From NCBI RefSeq assembly GCF_014854695.1, contig NZ_CP027557.1, positions 5,186,891 through 5,250,890 on the forward strand: a stretch of DNA of 64,000 nucleotides. Direction: 5' to 3'. Position numbers and translations under genes: made by a program. A model generated the notes under the pieces. That model did not search any database and was not told where the DNA came from. It was given only the letters and a program-made list of their open reading frames with translations. Positions 17,814 to 26,122 of the stretch are shown piece by piece (position 1 is the first letter of the stretch; every line of letters begins with the position of its first letter). The stretch is from Rhodococcus rhodochrous. GTDB lineage: Bacteria; Actinomycetota; Actinomycetes; Mycobacteriales; Mycobacteriaceae.

Positions 17814-18812
17814 ATGAGTGGATTGCAGCAGGTCGGCGACGGGGTCTGGGCGTTCGTGCGCACACCCGGCGGCTGGGGTGAAGCCAATACCGGGTTGGTC
17901 GTCGCGCCGGGAACGGCGTCGTTGGTCGTCGACACCGCATGGGACGTCGCATGGGCTCAGCGCATCGCCGAGGCGCAGGCACCGCTGGTCGCGGATGCTC
18001 CGATCACCGACGCGGTGAACACCCACAGCGACGGCGACCACTGGTGGGGCAACGACACGCTGCCGCCCGACGCGCGGATCACCACCAGCGCCGCCGCACT
18101 GGACGGGATGCGCGAGGATCTTCCACCGCGCGCCCTCACCGTGCTGGCCGCCACGGGCTCCCTGATCCGGCGCGTCCCCGGTCCCATCGGTGCGGCCGGT
18201 GCCTATATGGCGCGGGTGCGCGGCGGTGCCCGATTCCCGCGCCGCACCCCGCGGATGCCCGACACGACCTTCGCGACCGCCACCTCCCTGGACATCGGCG
18301 GTCGCACGATCGAACTCGAGCAACTCGGACCGTGCCACACGGCCGGCGACCTCGTCGTCCGCGTGGCCGACGCCGGGGTCGTCTTCACCGGCGACCTGCT
18401 GTTCATCGGGTCGACACCGATCCTGTGGCACGGCCCGCTCGACAACTGGCTGTCGGCGCTCGATCGGCTGCTCGACTGGGACGCCGTGGTGTACGTACCC
18501 GGCCACGGACCGACCTGCGGCGCGACGGAGATCCGAGCACTGCACGACTACTGGCTGTGGCTGGGCGACGCCGCCCGCGACCATCACCGGGCCGGACTCA
18601 CCCCGCTCGAGACAGCACGGAAACTCGTGCGCACGAGAGACTTCGATGCGTGGCGCCAGTGGGAGTCGCCGGAACGCATCGCGCTGAGCCTGAGCACGCT
18701 GTTCGACCAGTGGAACGGCAACCCACCGGCACCACCCACCGTCACACGTCGCGCCGCAGCCTTCATCACGGCCGAAACACTGCTGCGTGAAGGAGCATTC
18801 GAGACGTCCTGA
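17814..18812 (+). CDS. MBL-fold metallo-hydrolase
   Basis: About 332 residues with the metallo-beta-lactamase fold. The metal-binding motif is present in a variant form, NTHSDGDHWWGN (THxxxDH), followed by GPCHTAGDLVVRV, GVVFTGDLLFIG and the late His in VPGHGPT. This pattern occurs in glyoxalase II-like and SoxH-like hydrolases. The start is ATG 17814 after GGGAGG. Substrate unknown. Confidence 0.88.
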   Translation: MSGLQQVGDGVWAFVRTPGGWGEANTGLVVAPGTASLVVDTAWDVAWAQRIAEAQAPLVADAPITDAVNTHSDGDHWWGNDTLPPDARITTSAAALDGMREDLPPRALTVLAATGSLIRRVPGPIGAAGAYMARVRGGARFPRRTPRMPDTTFATATSLDIGGRTIELEQLGPCHTAGDLVVRVADAGVVFTGDLLFIGSTPILWHGPLDNWLSALDRLLDWDAVVYVPGHGPTCGATEIRALHDYWLWLGDAARDHHRAGLTPLETARKLVRTRDFDAWRQWESPERIALSLSTLFDQWNGNPPAPPTVTRRAAAFITAETLLREGAFETS

Positions 18813-18827
18813 CCGTCGATCAGGACA
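18807..18827. terminator. weak terminator hairpin between convergent genes
   Basis: A 7-bp stem (18807-18813 with 18821-18827, loop 7) overlapping the stop codons of the MBL gene and the molybdoprotein gene. Confidence 0.4.
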
Positions 18828-21189
18828 GGTGCTTCGGCTCCGGGGTCGTCTTGTGCGACCAGTCCGACCCCACGGGCGCGGTTCCGAGCGCGTCCGGGCA
18901 CTCGTCGCGTCCAGCGGGTGCCAGGGAGATCACGATCGACTTGTAGGTGGGGCAGTTGCTCTTCAGCGCAGTCGAATCGAGCGGGACGAGAGGGTTGGTC
19001 TCCGGGTAGTAGGCGGCAGCGCTGCCCCGTGGCAGGTCGTATTCGACGATCCGGAACCTCTTGGCGCAACGGTCACGGTCGTCGCCGTCCCATCGTGTGA
19101 ACAGGTCGACGAAGTCTCCGTCGTCGAAACCCAGTGCGGCGATGTCGTCCCGGTGCATGAACACCACACGGCGGCCGCCCGCGATCCCGCGATAGCGGTC
19201 GCTGAGGCCGTAGATGGTGGTGTTGAACTGGTCGTGGCTGCGCATCGTCTGCAGCAGAAGATGACCCGGCGGTACCTGAACCACCTCCACCGGCGAAACC
19301 GCGAATTCCGCCTTGCCCGAATCGGTATCGAAGGACCTGGTATCTCGGGGAGGGTGCGGCAGGATGAATCCTCCCGGACGCCGGACGTTGACCTCGTAGC
19401 CTTCACAACCCGGGACGACGCGGGAGATGCGCGATCGGATGTTCGCGTAGTCGTCGCGCATCGCCTTCCAGTCGATCCCGTAGCGGTCACCGATCGTGGC
19501 CTCGGCGATGCCCGTGATGATCGCGACCTCCGAACGCACCTGTTCGCTGGGCGGTTTCAACGGCCCTCGGGAGGCGTGGACCGCGCACGTCGTGTCCTCG
19601 ACCGACACGAACTGCGGTCCGGATGCCTGGACGTCCTTGTCGGTGCGCCCGAGCGTCGGAAGAATCAATGCCGTTCTACCGCAGACCAGATGGGAACGGT
19701 TGGGTTTCGTCGAGATGTGCACCGTCATGTCGATTCCGGCTATCGCCTCGGCGGTGACGCCTGTGTCCGGCGCCGCCTGCACGAAGTTGCCACCGAGGCC
19801 GAGGAAGAACCGCACCTTGCCGTCGCGCATCGCCTTGATCGAATCGACGGTGTCGTAACCGTTCTCGCGAGGCGGATCGAAACCGAACTCCTCCTCGATC
19901 GCGTCGAGGAAGCTCTGCGGCGCGCGTTCCCAGATCCCCATCGTGCGGTCGCCCTGGACGTTCGAATGTCCGCGCACAGGCATGAGCCCGGCACCGCGCT
20001 TGCCGATGTTACCCTGCGCGAACGCGAGATTGCAGATCTCCTTGATGGTCGCGACGGCGTTGCGGTGCTGGGTGATACCCATGGCCCAGCAGAAGACCGT
20101 TGCCTGCGAGCGTCGCAGCATCTGAGCGGCTTCGGTGATCTGCTGTCGCGACAGGCCGGTCGCGGCGACCACCTCGTCCCAGTCGATGTCCCGGACATGT
20201 TCGACCCATTCTTCGAATCCCTGGGTGTACTGCTGCACGAAGTCGTGGTCGAGCGCGTCCCATTCGACGAGCAGCGACCCGAACGCCTGCAGCAGCGCGA
20301 GGTCCCCGTTGACCTTGATCGACAGATGCAGGTCGGACAGATCCGTTCCCCGCCCGAGCACGCCGCGCGGCGTCTGCGGGTTACGGAAGTTGACCAGGCC
20401 CGCCTCGCGCAGCGGGTTGATCGTCAGGATCTTCGCGCCGTTCTGCTTGGCCTCTTCCAGTGCGGTGAGCATGCGCGGATGGTTGGTGCCGGGGTTCTGT
20501 CCCTGCAGAATGATCAGCTCGGCGTTGTGCACGTCGTCGAGCGTCACGCTGGCCTTGCCGATGCCGATCGATTCCTGCAGCGCGATGCTCGTGGACTCGT
20601 GGCACATGTTGGAGCAATCGGGCAGGTTGTTGGTCCCGAACGCCCGCGCGAACAGCTGGTACACGAAAGCGGCCTCGTTCGACGCACGCCCGGAGGTGTA
20701 GAAGGTGGCCTGATCGGGACTGTCCAGCGACTTCAGCTGCTCGCCGATGAGGGAGAAGGCCTCCTCCCATTCGATCGGGGTGTAGTGCGTGGCACCGGGC
20801 CTCTTGACCATCGGATGCGTGATGCGGCCCTGCTTGCCGAGCCACAGTTCACTGTGGGCAGCGAGCTCGGCGATGCTGTACCTGGCGAAGAACTCGGGGT
20901 CGGCGCGTCGCTTGGTGCCCTCCTCGGCGACGGCCTTGGCACCGTTCTCGCAGAACTCGGCGATCTTGCGATGCCCGGGGTCCGGGTCGGGCCACGCACA
21001 GCTCGGGCAGTCGAACCCTTCGGTCTGGTTCAGCTCGAGCAGCGTCTCGGCCGAACGCACCAGTCCCATCTGTTCGAGGGATCGCTTCATCGCCACGGCA
21101 ACGCCGGTGACGCCGGCGGCAGCCTTCTTGCGGTCTCCGACCTCGAGGTGGGCCTCGTCGTAGTCGGACTGCAGGTCGCTCTTCTGCAT
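18820..21189 (-). CDS. FdhF/YdeP-family molybdopterin oxidoreductase
   Basis: A 789-residue bis-MGD oxidoreductase of the FdhF/YdeP family, usual length. It has an N-terminal cysteine cluster (DCPSCAWPDPDPGH, then FCENG), the NMCHESTSIALQESIGIG stretch, the LQGQNPGTNHPRM cofactor segment, and the C-terminal molybdopterin-dinucleotide domain. YdeP in E. coli is associated with acid resistance, but the reaction is unknown. The start is ATG 21189 after GAGGTG. It is divergent from the glutamate synthase-like gene with a 113-base gap. Confidence 0.88.
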   Translation of the reverse strand: MQKSDLQSDYDEAHLEVGDRKKAAAGVTGVAVAMKRSLEQMGLVRSAETLLELNQTEGFDCPSCAWPDPDPGHRKIAEFCENGAKAVAEEGTKRRADPEFFARYSIAELAAHSELWLGKQGRITHPMVKRPGATHYTPIEWEEAFSLIGEQLKSLDSPDQATFYTSGRASNEAAFVYQLFARAFGTNNLPDCSNMCHESTSIALQESIGIGKASVTLDDVHNAELIILQGQNPGTNHPRMLTALEEAKQNGAKILTINPLREAGLVNFRNPQTPRGVLGRGTDLSDLHLSIKVNGDLALLQAFGSLLVEWDALDHDFVQQYTQGFEEWVEHVRDIDWDEVVAATGLSRQQITEAAQMLRRSQATVFCWAMGITQHRNAVATIKEICNLAFAQGNIGKRGAGLMPVRGHSNVQGDRTMGIWERAPQSFLDAIEEEFGFDPPRENGYDTVDSIKAMRDGKVRFFLGLGGNFVQAAPDTGVTAEAIAGIDMTVHISTKPNRSHLVCGRTALILPTLGRTDKDVQASGPQFVSVEDTTCAVHASRGPLKPPSEQVRSEVAIITGIAEATIGDRYGIDWKAMRDDYANIRSRISRVVPGCEGYEVNVRRPGGFILPHPPRDTRSFDTDSGKAEFAVSPVEVVQVPPGHLLLQTMRSHDQFNTTIYGLSDRYRGIAGGRRVVFMHRDDIAALGFDDGDFVDLFTRWDGDDRDRCAKRFRIVEYDLPRGSAAAYYPETNPLVPLDSTALKSNCPTYKSIVISLAPAGRDECPDALGTAPVGSDWSHKTTPEPKHLS

Positions 21190-21302
21190 TCGCTCACCTC
21201 TCACCGAGCACAGTTCTGCGCGGCGGGTACCCGTGATGTCCACTCGGCCAAACCCGGATCGGTTCCCGCTCCGAGACCGCTGATCGGACGTACCCTCGGA
21301 GA

Positions 21303-22874
21303 ATGGGATGGTCGAAAACGCTCGGTATCCCGGCCGCTGCGGCGGCCGCCGTCGGTGCCTACGATCTTGTGCAGAAACGACATTCGCTGCTGCGGAACTT
21401 CCCAATTCTCGGGCATGCGCGTTACGTCCTGGAGTCGTTGGGCCCCGAACTGCGGCAGTACATCACGACGAACAACGACGAGGAACGTCCGTTCAATCGC
21501 GACCAGCGCAGGTGGATCTACGCGTCGTCGAAGAACGTCACAAACACCTTCGGTTTCGGCAGCGACAACGACATCGAGTACACCGACGGGTACACGATCA
21601 TCAAGCACCGCACCTTCTCGGACCTGCCGCCGTCGGCCGCTCCTCACGGTGGTGAGAAGGTCTCCATTCCGTCCGCGAAGGTCCTCGGCGCCGCGCGCGG
21701 GCGTGCCCGTGCCTTCCGTCCCGGATCGTTCGTCAACATCTCCGCGATGAGCTTCGGCTCGCTGTCCGGTGCCGCCGTGGAGGCACTCAACCGAGGTGCC
21801 GGCGCGGCCGGGTGCCTGCAGAACACCGGCGAAGGTGGTTTGACGAACTACCACCGCAACGGCGGAGAGTTGATCTTCCAGATCGGCACCGGCTACTTCG
21901 GGTGCCGCGACGAGGACGGCCACTTCGACCTCGCACGGCTGAAGCGGGTCGTCGAATCGGCACCCATCCGTGCTCTGGAGATCAAACTCAGCCAGGGCGC
22001 CAAGCCCGGACTGGGCGGACTACTCCCCGGAGCCAAGGTCACGCCGGAGATCGCCGAGGTCCGCGGAATCCCCGTCGGCAAGGATTGTGTGAGCCCGTCC
22101 CGGCACACGGAGTTCCACGACATCGACAGTCTGCTCGACTGGGTCGAACTGCTCGCCGCCGAGACGGGCCTTCCCGTCGGGATCAAGTCCGCCGTCGGCG
22201 ACACGACCTTCTGGGACGAACTCACTCGGCGGATGAGCGAGACCGATCGCGGCGTCGACTTCGTCACCATCGACGGCGGCGAAGGCGGAACCGGCGCAGC
22301 ACCATTGGTGTTCGCCGACGCGGTCTCCCTACCGTTCCGCAGCGGCTTCGCGCGGGTCTACGCGACGTTCGCCGAAGCCGGTCTGACCGACGACGTCACC
22401 TTCATCGGCGCCGGCAAACTCGGTCTACCCGACAACGCGGTGGTCGCGATGGCACTCGGCTGCGACATGGTCAACGTCGCACGCGAACCGATGTTCTCGA
22501 TCGGATGCATCCAGGCACAGAAATGCCACACCGACCGCTGCCCCACCGGCGTCGCCACACAGAACCGCTGGCTCACCCGAGGACTCGACGTCCCGTCCAA
22601 GGCCGACCGCGTCGCCGACTACATCGGAGCCCTACGGCGCGATGTGTTCAAGATCGCGCAAGCGACCGGGGTCGTGCATCCGGGCCTGATCACCGTCGAC
22701 GACATCGAGATCGCCGACGGCAACCGGCACGCGGTCACCCTACGCGAGATGTACGGCTATCGAGACGGATGGGGACTGCCGTCGCAGGCGGACCGGGAGG
22801 AGATCACGCGGCTGATGACCGCGGAAGCGGTGACGACGCCGGGTGGGACGGAGGCGTCGACGGCGACATCGTAA
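21303..22874 (+). CDS. FMN-binding glutamate synthase-like protein (GltB2 type)
   Basis: A 523-residue protein corresponding to the FMN-binding domain of glutamate synthase (Pfam Glu_synthase) without the amidotransferase part. Motifs: NISAMSFGSLSGAAVEALN, QNTGEGGLTNYH, FVTIDGGEGGTGAAPLVF and the iron-sulfur region GCIQAQKCHTDRCPTGVATQ. An N-terminal hydrophobic segment may anchor it. Stand-alone members are widespread in actinobacteria and are not proven glutamate synthases. Confidence 0.9.
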   Translation: MGWSKTLGIPAAAAAAVGAYDLVQKRHSLLRNFPILGHARYVLESLGPELRQYITTNNDEERPFNRDQRRWIYASSKNVTNTFGFGSDNDIEYTDGYTIIKHRTFSDLPPSAAPHGGEKVSIPSAKVLGAARGRARAFRPGSFVNISAMSFGSLSGAAVEALNRGAGAAGCLQNTGEGGLTNYHRNGGELIFQIGTGYFGCRDEDGHFDLARLKRVVESAPIRALEIKLSQGAKPGLGGLLPGAKVTPEIAEVRGIPVGKDCVSPSRHTEFHDIDSLLDWVELLAAETGLPVGIKSAVGDTTFWDELTRRMSETDRGVDFVTIDGGEGGTGAAPLVFADAVSLPFRSGFARVYATFAEAGLTDDVTFIGAGKLGLPDNAVVAMALGCDMVNVAREPMFSIGCIQAQKCHTDRCPTGVATQNRWLTRGLDVPSKADRVADYIGALRRDVFKIAQATGVVHPGLITVDDIEIADGNRHAVTLREMYGYRDGWGLPSQADREEITRLMTAEAVTTPGGTEASTATS

Positions 22875-23328
22875 TCACTTGTGGATCAAGCGATCGAAAG
22901 CACCCCGACGGATAAGATCTCGTTATATCAACTAGCAACTTCAAGCACGCGTATATCGACTTCTCAACAACCAATATGATGGACAATCGCGGTTATCCAT
23001 GATTATCGCAATGGCGGAACTGCGCGAAGATGACCGTGTTCATCAGCGCCATCCTGTGACTTGAAGGACTCCACGTCGAGAGGCCGTCAAGCCCGCTGGG
23101 CACGTGCGAGTTGCTACCCCGCAGGAATCCTCTGGGGTCGGAGAACCCGGGTTCTGGACCACTGTGCGTGATGGTGTGACACTGCGACCCAGTGTAGGGA
23201 TCCCGGCAATTCCGCCTGGCAGACTTCGACCATGGACCGGAACCGAGGCACCGGAATTCTGCACCCAACAAGGTATTTCGTTGTTGGTCAGTGGTGATGC
23301 GGAGGCCAATGTGTACGCCCCGTGAAGG
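22875..23328. other. intergenic stretch with AT-rich patch, no gene seen
   Basis: About 450 bases without a convincing coding frame. The part from about 22900 to 23010 is clearly richer in A/T than anything around it, which suggests a foreign or decayed segment. The rest is GC-rich with no recognisable motif. Confidence 0.6.
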
Positions 23329-23526
23329 TTGCCGACCCGGGCGCTGCTCTATACCGATCGGTTCGTCGACCTGAGCGCCGCCGGCTTCAGTCCCGCCACC
23401 GCGGCCGAGCACACCCTGGCCGTGCAGGTCCCGGCCGACCCGACGCTGTGGCGCACCGGCGGCGCCGACGCCGCCGAAGCGGCCGATCATGTGCTCGCCG
23501 TGGCCCAACAGAAGGCCGCCCCATGA
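23329..23526 (+). pseudogene. C-terminal remnant of an unknown gene
   Basis: A 65-codon GC-biased frame (TRALLYTDRFVDLSAAGFSP onward) that begins without a good start (only TTG) and overlaps the next frame by ATGA. It looks like the 3' end of a gene whose 5' part is lost. I do not recognise the family; an antitoxin-like partner of the following remnant is possible but unproven. Confidence 0.4.
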
Positions 23527-23890
23527 GTGATGTGACCGAGGTGGAGATCCTCGCCGCGGCCGATGCCACCTTCCACACCGCGCTGCTCGCCCGTGGCTAT
23601 CGGTTGGTGACCGGCAACCACTACGAGGCGCCCTCCGGGGACGACACTCCCCTGTCGGTGGATCTCCTGGTTCCCGGCACCGGCGGTGGCCGACTCGAAC
23701 GCATCAAGTACGCCGGGCGCGGCTTCGATGTCATCCCCGGTTGACTCTCGCGCTCGCCTCCGATCCGATGCAGGTGCGGGTGCGGGCACGTCTGACGACC
23801 GGCGAGACCGTGCGTTTCGGATCTCCCCCCCGAGCAGGGGTTGACCACCATGCAGGTCCTCGAACTCGCCCGCATCACGAGACTCGATGC
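23523..23890 (+). pseudogene. frameshifted gene remnant, possibly nucleotidyltransferase-like
   Basis: Translation from ATG 23523 gives a coherent protein (LARGYRLVTGNHYE, SVDLLVPGTGGGR, YAGRGFDVIPG) that stops at 23744. The sequence continues sensibly in another frame from about 23741 (LTLALASDPMQVRVRARLTT) and again in a third frame after the C-run near 23826 (MQVLELARITRLDAP). Two shifts within 150 bases indicate decay. The SVDLLVPG and DVIPGL segments resemble AbiEii-type nucleotidyltransferases, but this is a weak impression. Confidence 0.5.
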
Positions 23891-24344
23891 ACCCCGTGCA
23901 CCCTTCTTCGGGAGCCAGTCGATCTTCTCGACCTCGTGCGTGCTGGGCGTGCAATGCGTGCACGCACAGCACGCAGGGGGATGACTCGGTTCAACATCCC
24001 GGAATCCGAATGATTTCTGCAGGTCACCCTGCTCCGTCCGCCACCGCTCGACCCCGGGAATACCTCGTCTTCGGGTCGTGGTGTGCTGAGCGGATCGGGG
24101 GCGTCTTCGTGTCCCCCGGGCTCAACCCAGTTGCCTTCACGGATTTCCGTTCGGCTGGAACCGTGCTGCACCTTTCGCCGAGAGGCGACCGAACCCACCC
24201 GATCCTTCTTCGTTTCCACCCGGCATCGACATCCCTGCGGCGGTACAGACCGCGGGCTTGCCACCCGACTGATGTCCCCGGATTGGGACGCAAGAGACGA
24301 TCGCGATTCCGCACGCCGAGGGCGTGCATGATCGTTCCCGGGAT

Positions 24345-24379
24345 CCTTGTGCCCGGAGCCAAAGGATCCGGGCACAAGG
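24345..24379. repeat. 12-bp perfect inverted repeat
   Basis: Arms CCTTGTGCCCGG and CCGGGCACAAGG enclose an 11-base loop. There is no U-run on either side, so a simple terminator is not clearly indicated. Confidence 0.7.
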
Positions 24380-24479
24380 AGGGTGCCGCTCCGAGGGGTG
24401 AGCTGAACACCCTGAAACCTGCCACCTTCACCAGATGACAAGTCCGGTGCCGTAGCCCGAGGGGGAGTGAGCTACAGCG

Positions 24480-24514
24480 CGACCACACCTTGCGAGGGGA
24501 TGAAAGTGTGGTCG
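24480..24514. repeat. 9-bp perfect inverted repeat
   Basis: Arms CGACCACAC and GTGTGGTCG around a 17-base purine-rich loop (GCGAGGGGATGAAA part). A 5-bp hairpin lies immediately upstream at 24452-24475, giving a two-stem arrangement. Confidence 0.65.
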
Positions 24515-24840
24515 TTTACCGAGCGTACAAAACCGGCAAATCCACCTGGTTCTTCACCCGAAGCCTTCACCCCGAAATTCCCTCCTCCGAATGTCACCGG
24601 GCCAAGAGCACGGTCGACAACACCGGTTGCCACAGCGAACCGGTGTCGGAGCCGGCCGACACATCGGCGTGACGGCGATCCGGGCGTACTCGACCGAACG
24701 TGCCGTGCGGGGCAACCAGTCCTGATGGGCTACCGACCACGTCTGGACTTGCGGCCGGGTCGGTGCGGGAAGCGGCTGACGGGACAACACTCCTCAGACC
24801 CGATACGGATCCCCACGGAGGGGAACCCCGATGTCTGAAG

Positions 24841-26082
24841 TCAAACCGTGTACTCGCCGGTCGTGAGGGAAGTGGTGATCGTTGATGGGGTGACGTACCC
24901 CGCTGCCGGCCGGTAGCGGCACACGGTCTCGATTCGGCGCAGCGCTTCGGCCAGAACATCGTAGGAGGCCGCGAAGGACAATCGAACGCGGCCCTCACCT
25001 CCCGGACCGAAGACCTCCCCCGGCGTTACAGCGACCTGAGCCTCCTCCAGCAGCCAGGAAGCCGTGTCGACACCGGTTCCCACGCCGAGCTCTTCGACGG
25101 AAGGAAATGCGTAGAATGCCCCTTCCGGCAGGGCGCATCGAATTCCGGGAATCCTGTTGAGACCGTGCACTACAAGGTTGCGGCGCCGTTCGTATTCACG
25201 AGTCATGTCAGTGACGGCTTCTTCTGTTTCGGTAAGGGCAGCCAGCCCTCCACGCTGAACGAAGGAACTTGCACACGACACGGTGTGTTGGTGAACTTTC
25301 AGCAGTTGCTGTATGGCGAAAGAGGGTCCGGCGACATACCCGAGTCTCCACCCGGTCATGGCGTACCCCTTGGAGAATCCGTTCACAGTGAATGTGCGGG
25401 CTCCCGCCTTCGGATGCGCTGCGAGACTGCGGTGACGGTAGCCGGAGTAGATGACTTTCTCGTAGATCTCGTCGGAGATGATGAAGAGGTCGTGTCTTTC
25501 GGCGAATTCGGCGATCGTCTCGACTTCTCGGACAGTCAACACGTTCCCGGTCGGGTTGTTCGGCGTGTTCACCAGGATTGCCCGAGTTCGGGAGTTGACC
25601 GCCGCCTCCAGCGCTCCCTGGGTCACGCGGAAGGCACCGTCGCGCGCTTCCAACGGGACCTTCGCAATCGAGCCGCCGGCCAAGGACACCATGGACTCGT
25701 AGCTCACCCACCCCGGTGTCATGATCATCAGTTCGTCTCCAGGATCGAGAACGGTCATGATCGCAGCGAACAGAGCGTGTTTCGCGGAGGGGGTCACACA
25801 GATTCCGAACTCGGGATCGACGATCACCCCGTTGTCGGTGCGCAGTTTGTCGGCGATCGCGGCCCTGAGTTCGGGTACACCGCTGCTCGACGTGTAGTGG
25901 GTGAATCCGTCGCGCAGAGCTCGGACAGCTTCATCGACCACCGCCGCGGGAGTGTCGAAATCCGGCTCTCCCCCAGTGAGATCGATGATGTCGGTGCCGG
26001 ACGCACGCATAGTGCGGATCCTGTCTGCCAACTCGACGGTCGATGACGACGCCAGTGCAGCAACCCTGTGCGCAACACGCAT
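24841..26082 (-). CDS. PLP-dependent aminotransferase, class I/II
   Basis: A 413-residue fold-type I aminotransferase of the AspC/aspartate-type branch. Visible are the N-terminal DLTGGEPDFDTP, substrate region YTSSSGVPELRAAIADKL, NTPNNPTGNVL, ISDEIYEKVIYSG, and the PLP lysine motif NGFSKGYAMTGWRLGY. ATG 26082 was chosen for its GGAAGGGAA box; a longer frame to 26169 is unlikely. It is the last gene of the 20-kb minus-strand cluster and follows the flavoprotein gene after about 40 bases. Its role in a ring-degradation cluster is unclear; amino transfer from or to a pathway intermediate is possible. Confidence 0.9.
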   Translation of the reverse strand: MRVAHRVAALASSSTVELADRIRTMRASGTDIIDLTGGEPDFDTPAAVVDEAVRALRDGFTHYTSSSGVPELRAAIADKLRTDNGVIVDPEFGICVTPSAKHALFAAIMTVLDPGDELMIMTPGWVSYESMVSLAGGSIAKVPLEARDGAFRVTQGALEAAVNSRTRAILVNTPNNPTGNVLTVREVETIAEFAERHDLFIISDEIYEKVIYSGYRHRSLAAHPKAGARTFTVNGFSKGYAMTGWRLGYVAGPSFAIQQLLKVHQHTVSCASSFVQRGGLAALTETEEAVTDMTREYERRRNLVVHGLNRIPGIRCALPEGAFYAFPSVEELGVGTGVDTASWLLEEAQVAVTPGEVFGPGGEGRVRLSFAASYDVLAEALRRIETVCRYRPAAGYVTPSTITTSLTTGEYTV

Positions 26083-26122
26083 TTCAGATCCGTTCCCTTC
26101 CTCGGACGTCACGACTTCGCTC

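Larger units (their letters stand above)
23891..24840. other. structured noncoding segment with long hairpins
   Basis: About 950 bases with no credible gene; several frames are open by chance. It contains unusually many perfect inverted repeats: 24311-24317/24321-24327 (7 bp), 24345-24356/24368-24379 (12 bp), 24452-24456/24471-24475 (5 bp), 24480-24488/24506-24514 (9 bp) and 24620-24628/24638-24646 (9 bp). It could be a structured RNA, a transposon end, or decayed mobile DNA. I cannot match it to a named RNA family. Confidence 0.5.

Noticed and set aside
18787-21750. 987-codon open frame on the plus strand
   Set aside because: It is the complement of the YdeP-type molybdoprotein gene, which has clear family motifs on the minus strand.
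23887-24488. open frames on both strands across the hairpin region
   Set aside because: They read through strong inverted repeats, lack ribosome binding sites and resemble no protein I know. Structure in the DNA/RNA explains the region better.
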